Assembly: GCF_047948215.1 (NCBI RefSeq)
Contig: NC_134458.1
Coordinates: 142,828,036-142,892,035, forward strand
Source of the DNA: Lycorma delicatula
Lineage: Eukaryota; Arthropoda; Insecta; Hemiptera; Fulgoridae
Direction: 5' to 3'
DNA length: 64,000 nucleotides
Shown: positions 12,544-24,900 of the stretch, in pieces
Position numbering within the stretch: position 1 is the first letter of the stretch
Layout of the letters: each line of letters starts with the position of its first letter
The notes under the pieces: generated by a model
What the model was told of the DNA's origin: nothing
The model's input: only the letters and a program-made list of their open reading frames with translations
The model's database searches: none
Position numbers and translations under genes: made by a program

Positions 12544-12926
12544 ATATTCCAATAAATAACCATAATATTTTTTTCTGTAAAAATGTGTGATTTTAGAATT
12601 TTTGAAAATTCTCTGTATATGAAATTGAATTCAAGTAATTTCATAAAGGTACTGTAAAAAAAATTAAAATACATAAAATGTATTTCAGAATACATTAATC
12701 AATATATTAATTAATACATTAATTAATAATATAATAATATAATACATTAATTAATACATTAATTGTTTATTAAACAAAAAATTAACTGGAAAATGTTTTT
12801 TGTACATTCTAACAACTTTAATTGTTTGTTTATTAAATAAGTTTATTTATTTAATAATATATAAGATGTTTATTTAAGTTATTTATTCAATAATATAATC
12901 TTATATTATGTTTTTATTTTTTACAG
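12544..12926. other. AT-rich sequence before exon 1
   Basis: Contains repeated attaatacattaatt units at about 12690-12765 and a T-rich acceptor tract before exon 1. Nothing else is seen. Confidence 0.6.
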
Positions 12927-12999
12927 AAGGAAATAAATGTCCAACTCCTGGATGTATGGGTGAGGGACACGTTACTGGACTTTATTCACATCACAGAAG
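12927..12999 (+). CDS. MYT1-like: Exon 1: first half of zinc finger A
   Basis: Two bases complete an upstream codon, then the exon reads [20 protein letters not shown] followed by HHR. It carries the CPTPGC cysteine pair, the GHV motif and the two histidines of a CCHHC finger. The acceptor is a T-rich tract ending ttacag; the donor is AG|gtatgt. The last two bases (AG) join exon 2 to make Ser. The finger is split between R and SLSGC, the same position as in exon 9. The exon has no start codon, so at least one coding exon lies upstream and was not recognised. Confidence 0.93.
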
Positions 13000-15900
13000 G
13001 TATGTTAATTAAAAATATGGTTAATGTATATCATTTATTAAAATTAAAACAAGTCAGGTCGTGTATAATAGTTGTGCACTCGGATTCTCTTACTATCCAG
13101 TAATCAGATCTTTTGATTTAAAAAAAAATTAGTTTCATGTACAGTAGATATAGAATAAATTTAAAAAAGCAACCTAAACTGAGAAATCATACCATGTTTG
13201 AAAAAATTTTTACATTAATTTATATTAATATAAACATTCTGAATATTTTTGTCAAATGTATAAATAGATGAGTGTTGAAAATAACTTTCCAAGAAAATAT
13301 AAGTTACATATATGTATCATCTAATAAAAGCTCTTTTAAAAAGATCAATTACATATGACTGTAGGTTAAACTAATAACTGATATGAGTGGAGACAATCAT
13401 TTTTAAATCAGAAATATCAGAAGTACAACTACAAAGTTGTAAACATATCAAAAAAAGTTATCAGGAAACAACTATACTGCAATAAATTAGCTGGCAGTTA
13501 AAACTTTATAGTATTTTATTATTTTTAAAAAATTCTTTAAACATCAATGATTTTTGGTGCTCCACTTGCTGTCTCTTTGAATTGATTTAACTCTATAATA
13601 CAGTTCTTTCATTAATGTGGGACTGGTTAGTTTATGTCCTCCATGAATTTAAATGGTAGTATTAAGCAACCCATTGGTATGGTCAAATGGTAAAATCATC
13701 ACAAATCAACTGTTTAACAGCTGATTTTCAAAGTTAAAGTTTCTGAAGTTCAAATCCTTGATATGGAAAGTTGCTTTTATATGGCTTTAAGTATTAGATA
13801 GTGGATATTGGTGTACTTTGATAGTTGAAGTTAATTAATCGCTCATCTCAGAAATGGTTGACCTGAGTCTGTACAAGAATACACCTCATTTACATATTGT
13901 ATATATCATCCTCAACTCATTTAACCAAGGGTTACTAACTGTACACAAGTTTAACAGATTGCAACATACACAGAAATAGAAAATAAAAAAATAGAATATT
14001 AAGAAACTAATATTACTGATAACACTCCACTGAACTTCATGGTCTATTGGTAACAAAATTGCTTCTTTTAGCAAAGATGGAACATTCATAAATCTTATGT
14101 ATACTCGTATATAAAAATGAATGTTTGTTTGTTATGTATACTCGTATATAAAAATGAATGTTTGTTTGTTTGTCTTGTATGTGTTCCTATACCATTCATC
14201 TGATTGTGATGAAATTTTGGTGAGTTATTGTGCACATGCCCGCAAAGGTTTCTGAATTGGTTTGGACCCCCTAGGTGGTGCTGGGATCGAGATGTTTTGA
14301 AAAATTGTATTTATGGTCCGATTTGGCTCATATTCAAAATATATGTTAATTACATGAAAAGAGAAATTTTTTCAAAAATTATACCCTGTAGGTTGCCTTG
14401 GTGACGAGATATTTATGAAATAAATAAACAGACTTTCTTCTTCTACATATATAAGAGGCAGTGTTTGTACGTATATTTGCTATAGACTAAAAAACTACTG
14501 GACCAATTTACACACAGAGAAAATAGGAAAAATAAAAGGAAGAAAAGGAAAAATGGGGAAAAGGGAATAGGAAAAAGAGGAAAAGGGAGAAAGGGGAAAA
14601 GAGAAAAAGGGAGAAAGGGGAAAAGAGAAAAAGTGAAAGATTACATTTTTTGAAGTTGCGTAATATTCAATTTTTTAATGTTTTATCAAAATTTCAATTG
14701 TGTTCATTTACTCTATATATATTCAAATCTAGCAACAGCGAAGCATTACTGGATCTGCTAGTATAAAATAAATGTAAATCCATAGGTAAGTTAGAAGTTT
14801 TAATTATCATTATACCTGATTAATGTTTTTTTGGGGGATATTAAGTTATGATATCACAGTCAATTTTTATATCTTGATGAATCATTCTGATTTTTAATTA
14901 CAATTTTTTCTGTGCTCTTATTGTATAACTTTAGATTAAAAGTATTCAAAATGTTGTTTGGCATGGTTCAGTGGCAAATTTTATCACAAAAACTTTTCTG
15001 GGCTTTTTCTTGAATATATTTTCAGTTGTTAAAAATCTGATGAATGGGAATATCAATTAATAAAATCAATAAAACTTGTATTTATCACTTGTATTGAATT
15101 ACGTTATTAATAAGTGATTTTATAGCTTTTTGCTTACTTAAAAACTGCTCTCCTACTCTAATGTATCCTATTTCATAATAAAAATCAGATATAATTTTTA
15201 TTTCCATGAACCTCCATGACAGAATGGTAGCATCTTTGTCTTTTACATGGTTTCAGTCACTTTTACATATTAAGGTACTATAATTCGTGTTCTTGTGTAG
15301 CCTGTAGTTATTTTATGAACAAGTAAATTAAATGGAGTATATTATTTGTGATTAAACACAAAGAGAATAGAGTTTTGTTTCCACACCTATAACATTTTTT
15401 CCTGTAATATTTGTATTATTATTTATTTTTCATAACAGTAATAACTTTTTTTTTTAATTTTACAGTTTATCTGGTTGCCCAAGAAAAGATAAAGTAACAC
15501 CAGAAAGTAAGTAATTATAATATAATTAAATATTTTTTTTATAATTTATTTTTATATCTATTGATTTATTTAATGATATTTAGGAGTAGTTAGTTGCTTT
15601 ATATCCTTTTTACCCTTAAATTAACACAAATAAATAATAATTATTTTAACCCCACTTTTTTTAAATCTAATCCATTCCTGCACCCCTGCATCCTTTAAAT
15701 CACAGCGGGGTAGAGAGCTTTAATTAGTTTATTATTTACATTTATTATTATTATTATTAGTTATTGTTTATATTGTTTATCCTTTAATTTTTTTTTTATA
15801 TATTATTACTATTTTTATTACTATTATTATATTATATATTCTACTATTTTGTTTTAATTTTCTTTTTTTTTAGTTTTGTTTTTATTAATAGCTCCGAGCT

Positions 15901-18900
15901 CTGCCAGAAATTTATTGTTTAAGAGAGTTTATGGGGTTTGAGTATATACACTATTTCTTCATAGAAATCCTTTATTATATCAGTTGATAATTTTTCATTA
16001 TTTAAAATTAATGTTTAGATTAATTTTACTATGCTATTGTTGTTTTTATAAAATTAACCTTTTTTTGCATTTTGAAAAATAACAAAAGTTTTTTATTGTG
16101 TTATATTTTCAAAAAAATTAAAGAAATTCAATGGATTATTCGTTTTCTAATTTAAAAATAATTAGTTAAATTTTTTGGTTAAATTTATATAATTTTATGT
16201 ACATTATGTATCTGAAAACTTTTCATAACAGTATCATTAATATTTGTGTTAAAAGTATTATAAAATGATTATTATATTTTGTCAGTTAATAAATATATAA
16301 CTCTCTACCCGCTATCCTTACTCAACATTTTATATCCATTTGCTCTAATTAATTATATACATTTAATTTTATATATTTATATATTTATTAGTTTTCAGTA
16401 ATAATATTATAATAAAGTAATAATAATAATAGGTGTGATATTTATTAAATTATAATAATTATATTAATATTGATTGATGAATGTGTGTATATACTCTTAA
16501 CTCTTTAACTCAGGAATTCCAAGCTATAATATTTAATATTGATATGTGTATAAATTATTAAAAAGTAAGTGCTTGTTTTTTCTATATTTTTTTCATAATA
16601 TATTTTCTGTATCAGAATATTTTATAAAATATTTTACTAATACTTAGAAATTCTTCATCTTCTTATCATTATCAATAATCTCAACTAATAATCTATTTTA
16701 TTTATTATATAACATTTAAAATGTTGAAATCCAAAACTGAGATCAGTTGTATGTTATTTGAATCATCTTACACATTATCAATGCAATTAGCTAGTTGGTA
16801 AATTGACAGATCTTTAGGATTTATGAAGTAAAAAACTTTAGGGATCTTGTTGCTGTTGTTACAGTAATGCCCTTTGATAATAATTCTTTAGTAAAAATAT
16901 AAAACTATATTTTTACCCTATTTAACAACAGATAATCTAAACTGTAACAACATCACATGTATGTTACATATGTATATAACTGATGTTAATGTAGAAGAGG
17001 GAAGAACAATGTGATGTTGTCCATATTAAGGCCAGTGGATGCTGCCAGCATATGAAACAATAATAATTTAATTTCATAATTATTATTTAAATCAGTTAGT
17101 GATATTTCTGGGAACTACTTTTAATAATACTGAAAATACTAGACTTCATGTAATTGGGTTCTTAAGATTTAGCTAATAATTATTTTCATCTTCATGTAGT
17201 TAAATGCTGAAAAAATAATATAATGTAATTCATACAGATTTTTCATTAATGAACAGTTTTTTTTATTTCTAATAAACCACTGCATACAAGATGCAACACT
17301 GCTGTGGTACAGCCAGAACTTTGCTCATTTTTAATCAGTCAGAACTTTGTTCACTCTAGAAAATAAATATTCACTTGGTAACCAGTTCAAAATTATACTT
17401 CCAAAATGATTAATATAATTTGGATTTTAACTTTATTTGATAAAGCATTCAATGTTCTGCATAAAACTTAGATTTACATAAAATTAATATTATTATAGAT
17501 TAGAAAATTATCATTACAATAGTTCTTCCTAAAAAACTGAAAATCATTTTTCATAAAAAGCCAGCTGGTAATGTAATGTACAAGTACTTTTCTTTCATTA
17601 ATTAGTTATTTTAACTAGTTTTTATGTATTACAGGATAATAAAAATCAAAATTTTTAAAATCAGTTGAACAAGCACTAATATTAAATATGCAATCATTAT
17701 TCTTATTATTTTATAGCTGGGATTACTGATATTAAACTCTCTTAATATAATATTAAGTATTAAAACTGGCATCTTATCTGTTAACTCTAACCCCGCTGTG
17801 TAGTATTGGCGATGCATGAGACAATCCTGAAATGCCCTACACCAGGCTGTAATGGCCGAGGGCATGTCTCAACAAATCGTAACACACATCGCAGCCTATC
17901 TGGTTGTCCAATTGCTGCTGCATCTAAACAAGCTTCTAGAGAACACAGGACTAAACGTACAGGTGAAAATTTGTGATCTGTCATTTTATTACATTTTTTC
18001 CTGTCTTGTAATATTTTTATTATTTTATTTATTATGGATGGTTTTTCCAATGCTTTATATTTTATTGCTTTTGTATGTTTATATGTGTATATGTTTGTAG
18101 TTTTTTTAACTGATTTTCTTATGGAAAATCATAAATTAATAAATTCATTACAGTATACTTCAGACATGATTATTTCTGTAATTTTACTTTTTTGAGTTAT
18201 CTTACTGATAAAATTTAATTAAGATAAAGAAATTATGTAAAATAATTAAGTCATTACTTTAGGTGATATCCATCGTGCTTTAATTTAAGGGTGAATTGAA
18301 TGATATGTATTAGGGTAGTACAGTGGGTTACCACATCCTACCTTACAAAGTGAGAGATTGACAAAGTCCAGAGTGGACCACTTGTATTTTAATTCTCCCA
18401 GCATCTCAGGATAATTTCCCATCCACTGTCTCTGTTTGAACAAAATAACCTTTGAAAGGTACCTTTGATAGGCCTGTGGAGTAATATTGTCATATGACAA
18501 TAATTGAAAATGGTGATTAATATTGCAGTGATAGCATTACTGTCTTTCATCTTGAGGTTCCAGGTTAAAGTATTCGTCAAACATGACATTTCTCAAATGC
18601 TATAAAATTTACTATTATCCATCCTAGTAATTTTTATGAGGGATCAGCCTATTCTTCCTATTTGAATAAATAAATAAACAATTAATGGATTGTTATTTGA
18701 AATTTTCTAACAACTTTTCTATCGCTTCAAACCATTTGCACTCATCGACATTGCTCTAAACTCACAACAGTCAGATACTGCATTCTGTTGGGATTAATTA
18801 ACTAGTTTTTGGAAATATACATTTCCTGACATTACTCCTCCCTTACATAGACCATTCTCCTTATATGTTAATGAGTTAATAGCAGCTGTGTCTTCTTTTC

Positions 18901-21900
18901 CAAGGATTTAGCTTTTGTTTTATAGTTGTGTTTTTCTTGCTTCATTTTTTTATTTTAATTTATAATGTTCGTTGAATTTTAATTTAATTTTGTGTATAAA
19001 TATAATTATGCTTCATATATTGCAAGAATGTGGAAGCTTACAACACAGTAATTGTGTTTTACTTCCTAACATTATTCAGAATCTTTTAAATATTATTATA
19101 ATTTTTTTTTAAACTCTAATCATTACGTATTATTCATTTGAAATATGCATACTATAATTTAATATCTGACTGGACCCCTTCATCCTACATAAAATATAAT
19201 ATAAGCTGAAGTTATTCATCCTTATTCTAGAAAGTATTCACTGGACCTTATTTCTTATATGTAAGATTTGTTTATATTTATTATAATTATAAATATAAAT
19301 ATAATTCAAACAGTTGTTTTTTTAGTTTCCCCTGAATTTCTTTCCTTGCTTTCATATTAACTTGGTAGATGTTTTATCCAAACATTTCAAACGGAAGTAA
19401 ATAATACACATAAGTAAATAATTTTACATCTAATAGATGAATTAAATTATCTATGAGTGAAGAATTTTATGAATTGGTCTTGTGTTTTTTAAGTTTATCA
19501 TGTTCATGCATACATATCACCATGTATTTTATGTACCAGGAATTAAAATTGTGCATTTTATATAGATTTCTGTAGCATGAATCTTATTATCCTAAAACTT
19601 CAGATTATTTGAAATGCATTGCTTGAAAAAGTCTTAAAATTTTACTCTCATTATTCTTGTAAATATTAGTTTTCAAATTCAGTTCAAGCAAATAAATGAA
19701 AATATTGTAATATAAACAGTTGCAATCATTTATTATTTTCTACTTATCAGAATTTATGACATAGTTTCCTTCTAATGAGTCAAAAGTATGTACATATATA
19801 TATTTTTTCTCACTTCTGTACATTATATAGTATTTGATTCAGTATTTACTTCGTACATTTAATTTTCAAACATACTTTTGACAGTGTTTATGTTAGGATT
19901 ATTATTACATTGATTTGATGATTTGGAAATCCCATCAATCTGCAATTCATTTCTTGGGTTACAAAGATTGCTGCTATATATATCACATCAACTATTGTCA
20001 TCATCATTAAGTATTTATAAATGCCAATGGCATATGGTAAAACCATCCTCAAACATTATTGAACTTTGTTAATCTATACAAAAAATAGTTTATTAATTGT
20101 GATTTTAGCTGTTAGCACATTAATATCCTTTAATTTCTATAGTCACATAATATTTCTTGAGATGTCACAGTTCTTGCAGAATCATCAGGTTTTAAGGGAT
20201 GCAATTTACCATGGTAAGATGATAACATTTATCTTGTTAACAAATTTTTAAAAAGAAAATATAATATTGTCATAATTACAGTTCCCAACAATGATTTATA
20301 GATGGAAATATTGTGTTATATTTTAATTTCTGTATTTTGTTACTTATAATAAAAATTGGTTGTAACTTTAAAATTTACGTACTTATTTTTAATGGTTTAT
20401 TATTTGCATGTGTTATAGTTTATTTTATTATTTTACTAATTTTCTATCTGTTAATATTATTCATTTTTTTGTTTTTTTTACTAATTGTTATTTATTCTTG
20501 TTATTTTTAATTATCAAAGAATATTACTTTTCTATAGATAATTTATTTTTGAATTATCTTTAACTTTCACTATAGTCCTAGAATAATATTTTTTATAAAA
20601 TTTATTCTGAGATTTTAATGATATCATTTTCTGTATATTTTCAGATATTAATAGTTAATATAAAGTATTTTAACATACATTTTGTGGTATTAATAAAACC
20701 AAGTTATGTTTTTTTGTATAATTAAGACCTTTTGTATAAATCATCTATTATTACTGTAACATACTCCTATATGAAAAATGAACTGATCTGTTTAACACCT
20801 TGATAATAAAAATAATAAAATTTATTTAATTTTCTTCTTTAATACTTTTATATTTCTAAGATTTATCTATCATTTTAATTTCTTATGGTTTAAAAAAAAA
20901 TTAAACCCACAATCACATCTACAAATTATTATTATATATAATTCGTTATTAGTAAGAGTTCATTGTAATTTTTTTATATAATATTCTTCAGAATTTTGCA
21001 GAACATCAGATAATTTTCTAACCATAGAAATGTTTGTTTGGAACCTCTTCTAAGGCAGTATATTATTAAAGTGTTTAACACATTTTGTAAAGAAGTAGTA
21101 ACAGTGAATTACCAACAAAAATAGCTTTAGAAAAACTAAATGTTTAAACTGGGGCTCAATCTTGACAAATTTTCTTGGAAAAAGAAAAGTTAGTTAGTCA
21201 TTTTGAGAGCTCTAGTGAAACTTAAATACAATTCATGTCATTATTATTATGATGAACCACTTCTTAATGACTTAATAATAACAGATTATATTGATTTTTC
21301 AAACAGATGCAAACACTTTTGTACTAATATTTTGTGTGCTAGAACCAATGCTGATTCTTAATGATTTCATGAAAAATTTGCAAGAGTAAACATAACATCT
21401 TGTATTTTTCGTAATGAATTCCATAATAATATTAAATCTATAGAGCATACAGGAAAGTTAAGGAAAATTTTGGGGTACATAAATTAAAATGTAATAATGT
21501 GTTAAACAAAGATGGTACACCAATATATAATACGAAAGGTAAAGTCGATAGATGGGTGGAATATATTGAAGAGTTATACGGAGGAAATGAATTAGAAAAT
21601 GGTGTTATAGAGGAAGAAGAGGAAGTTGAGGAGGATGAAATGGGAGAAACAATACTGAGATCTGAATTTAAGAGAGCATTAAAAGATTTAAATGGCAGAA
21701 AGGCTCCTGGAATAGACGGAATACCTGTAGAATTACTGCGCAGTGCAGGTGAGGAAGCGATTGATAGATTATACAAACTGGTGTGTAATATTTATGAAAA
21801 TGGGGAATTTCCATCAGACTTCAAAAAAAGTGTTATAGTTATGATACCAAAGAAAGCAGGGGCAGATAAATGTGAAGAATACAGAACAATTAGTTTAACT

Positions 21901-24900
21901 AGTCATGCATCAAAAATCTTAACTAGAATTTTATACAGAAGAATTGAGAGGAGAGTGGAAGAAGTGTTAGGAGAAGACCAATTTGGTTTCAGGAAAAGTA
22001 TAGGGACAAGGGAAGCAATTTTAGGCCTCAGATTAATAGTAGAAGGAAGATTAAAGAAAAACAAACCAACATACTTGGCGTTTATAGACCTAGAAAAGGC
22101 TTTCGATAACGTAGACTGGAATAAAATGTTCAGCATTTTAAAAAAATTAGGGTTCAAATACAGAGATAGAAGAACAATTGCTAACATGTACAGGAACCAA
22201 ACAGCAACAATAACAATTGAAGAACATAAGAAAGAAGCCCTAATAAGAAAGGGAGTCCGACAAGGATGTTCCCTATCGCCGTTACTTTTTAATCTTTACA
22301 TGGAACTAGCAGTTAATGATGTTAAAGAACAATTTAGATTCGGAGTAACAGTACAAGGTGAAAAGATAAAGATGCTACGATTTGCTGATGATATAGTAAT
22401 TCTAGCCGAGAGTAAAAAGGATTTAGAAGAAACAATGAACGGCATAGATGAAGTCCTACGCAAAAACTATTGCATGAAAATAAACAAGAACAAAACAAAA
22501 GTAATGAAATGTAGTAGAAATAACAATGATGGACCACTGAATGTTAAAATAGGAGGAGAAAAGATTATGGAGGTAGAAGAATTTTGTTATTTGGGAAGTA
22601 AAATTACTAAAGATGGACGAAGCAGGAGCGATATAAAATGCCGAATAGCACAAGCTAAACGAGCCTTCAGTAAGAAATATAATTTGTTTACATCAAAAAT
22701 TAATTTAAATCTCAGGAAAAGATTTTTGAAAGTGTATGTTTGGAGTGTCGCTTTATATGGAAGTGAAACTTGGACAATCGGAGTATCTGAGAAGAAAAGA
22801 TTAGAAGCTTTTGAAATGTGGTGCTATAGGAGAATGTTAAAAATCAGATGGGTGGATAAAGTGACAAATGAAGAGGTATTGCGGCAAATAGATGAAGAAA
22901 GTAGCATTTGGAAAAATATAGTTAAAAGAAGAAACAGACTTATAGGCCACATACTAAGGCATCCTGGAATAGTCGCTTTAATATTGGAAGGACAGGTAGA
23001 AGGGAAAAATTGTGTAGGCAGGCCACGTTTGGAGTATGTAAAACAAATTGTTGGGGATGTAGGATGTAGAGGGTATACTGAAATGAAACGACTAGCACTA
23101 GATAGGGAATCTTGGAGAGCTGCATCAAACCAGTCGAATGACTGAAGACAAAAAAAAAATTAAATCTATGAAAGCTTTTAGATGACTCAATTACTCTGAT
23201 TAATGAAAACAGTTGTTGTTTTAATTAATTTAGATGCCAATACTTTTAGTTTACTCAAATGCTGTTGGATAACATTAATTGTACGAACTCAGTCAGTAGA
23301 AAGATTTTATTCAACCAAGCGGATAGATGTTATATTTAGTTATTTACTTTGTTCCATTTTAGTGAATGAATATGTTGATGAAGATAAAAAATTTTGGATG
23401 AATTATCTAGAGTGGAATGGTAGGAATTTAGAATTGATGTAGATGAATTTAAAATAACTTCTAAATACTAATAATAGTTTTTATAAAGCTCTGAAATAGA
23501 ACAATGAACATCCACCACCAGGGGAAGGTACTTTTAAACAGCTGGTACTGAAGATTTTAAAGATACAAACATTTTATTATGTGACAAAAGAATAAGAAAA
23601 TTAATTTTATGGTTATGCAGCTTTATGACATAAAACTTATATATACAAAACTACAACCAATAATGCCCCAATTATTCATTATGCTGGTATTATATCTCAA
23701 TATTTACTATAATTAACGCCTGCATTATGTCGTAATAATTATCATACCATCTCTTAGGTTTGTAAAGCAGATGTTTGTTATGAACTATATTGCTGTATAT
23801 TCTGTCAATCTTTATTGTATTTCATTCTCAGGGGATTTTAGAATCCTCAAAATTTCATACATTTATTAAACTTATACTGATTTGATGGTTTAATATGATT
23901 ATAAAATTGTTCAATGTTTCATATTTATTTTGCAGTAGTGCCTCCACAAACAGATTGTGGCTTTAAACCACAACAACCGCCACAGCAGCCGCAACAACCA
24001 CAGCCACAGCAACAACAGCAGCAAACAGTTCCTGTGATGTCTAGTGCAGTATCGCCATGTGAAGTTAAACCATGTTATTCTTTACCAGGATATCCAGACC
24101 CGTCCATTAGTCGTTCATCATCAGAATATGCACCATCACCATATTATACTGCGACAAAACCAACAATAAAACCGACTAAAATTTTACAACAAGAAGATGA
24201 TAAATCAAAAACAGTACCGAAATCAGAAACAGCAAGTAGTTGCTGTCGTCCTGACATGATTGTAAAACCTGAAGTAACATCATGTAGATCTCCTCCACCA
24301 CCTCCTCTAAGACAACCGACATACGATTCATATTTGAATCATGATTCAAATTCATCATCTGTGTCAAGTATGGATACAATGGGTCATCATCATTTACATC
24401 CTCCACCACATCTTCCTGTCCCACCGCCTCCTGTTCCTCCACATCATATACATCCTCCACCACCTCCATCATATAATTCTATGAGTCTTGTTGACGATAA
24501 TCGATCCCTCCAGCATCGTTCACCTTATGATAATAGTTTGACAAACTCATCTGAAGAAATATATCAAAGATCAGAACGTAATTATGCAAATACAACCAGA
24601 CCTTCATATGGTTCAAATGGATCGACTACAGAAATGTCAGCTGGATCACGAGGTTATGAAGTACGCAGTTATGAATCAACATATGAAAGATATGATGCTA
24701 ACTGTCCACAACAACCTCGATATCCAAGTGAATATGCTGAATCAGGATATGATACGCAACATCAACAGATGCCGATTATGAAACAGGATCAACCAAATGA
24801 ACAAGAGAATAATGAAGGACCTCTATACCCAAGGTAACTATTATGTAATATGATCATAGCAATACTTTTTAGGATGTCACTTTTTATTTTTTATGCTAAT

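Larger units (their letters stand above)
13000..15465 (+). other. MYT1-like: Intron 1 of the MYT1-like gene
   Basis: gtatgt to tacag, 2.47 kb. It holds a SINE (13669-13940), a Helitron-like element (14096-14762) with a purine-rich tract, the second copy of the 122-bp repeat, and a SINE fragment (15203-15260). The 67-codon minus-strand frame at 13886-14089 is not supported as a gene. Confidence 0.85.
17963..23935 (+). other. MYT1-like: Intron 3 of the MYT1-like gene
   Basis: gtgaaa to tgcag, about 6 kb. It contains a SINE (18500-18680) and the RTE LINE at 21442-23158; the remainder is AT-rich. Short frames at 20066-20510 and 23203-23442 lack recognisable similarity and are not called as genes. 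Confidence 0.85.

Noticed and set aside
13676..13757. Box A and box B motifs as a functional tRNA gene
   Set aside because: The acceptor and anticodon stems do not fold convincingly and the body continues as a SINE.
20066..20510. Hydrophobic short frames suggesting small membrane proteins
   Set aside because: AT-rich intron sequence produces such Phe/Leu/Ile strings by chance; no promoter context or conservation evidence.
23203..23442. 79-codon plus-strand frame after the LINE
   Set aside because: A weak resemblance to transposase tails ([10 protein letters not shown]) was considered but is too short and uncertain to name.
24176..24472. 98-codon frame on the minus strand
   Set aside because: It lies opposite coding exon 4 and its acidic composition mirrors the His/Pro codons; a shadow frame.
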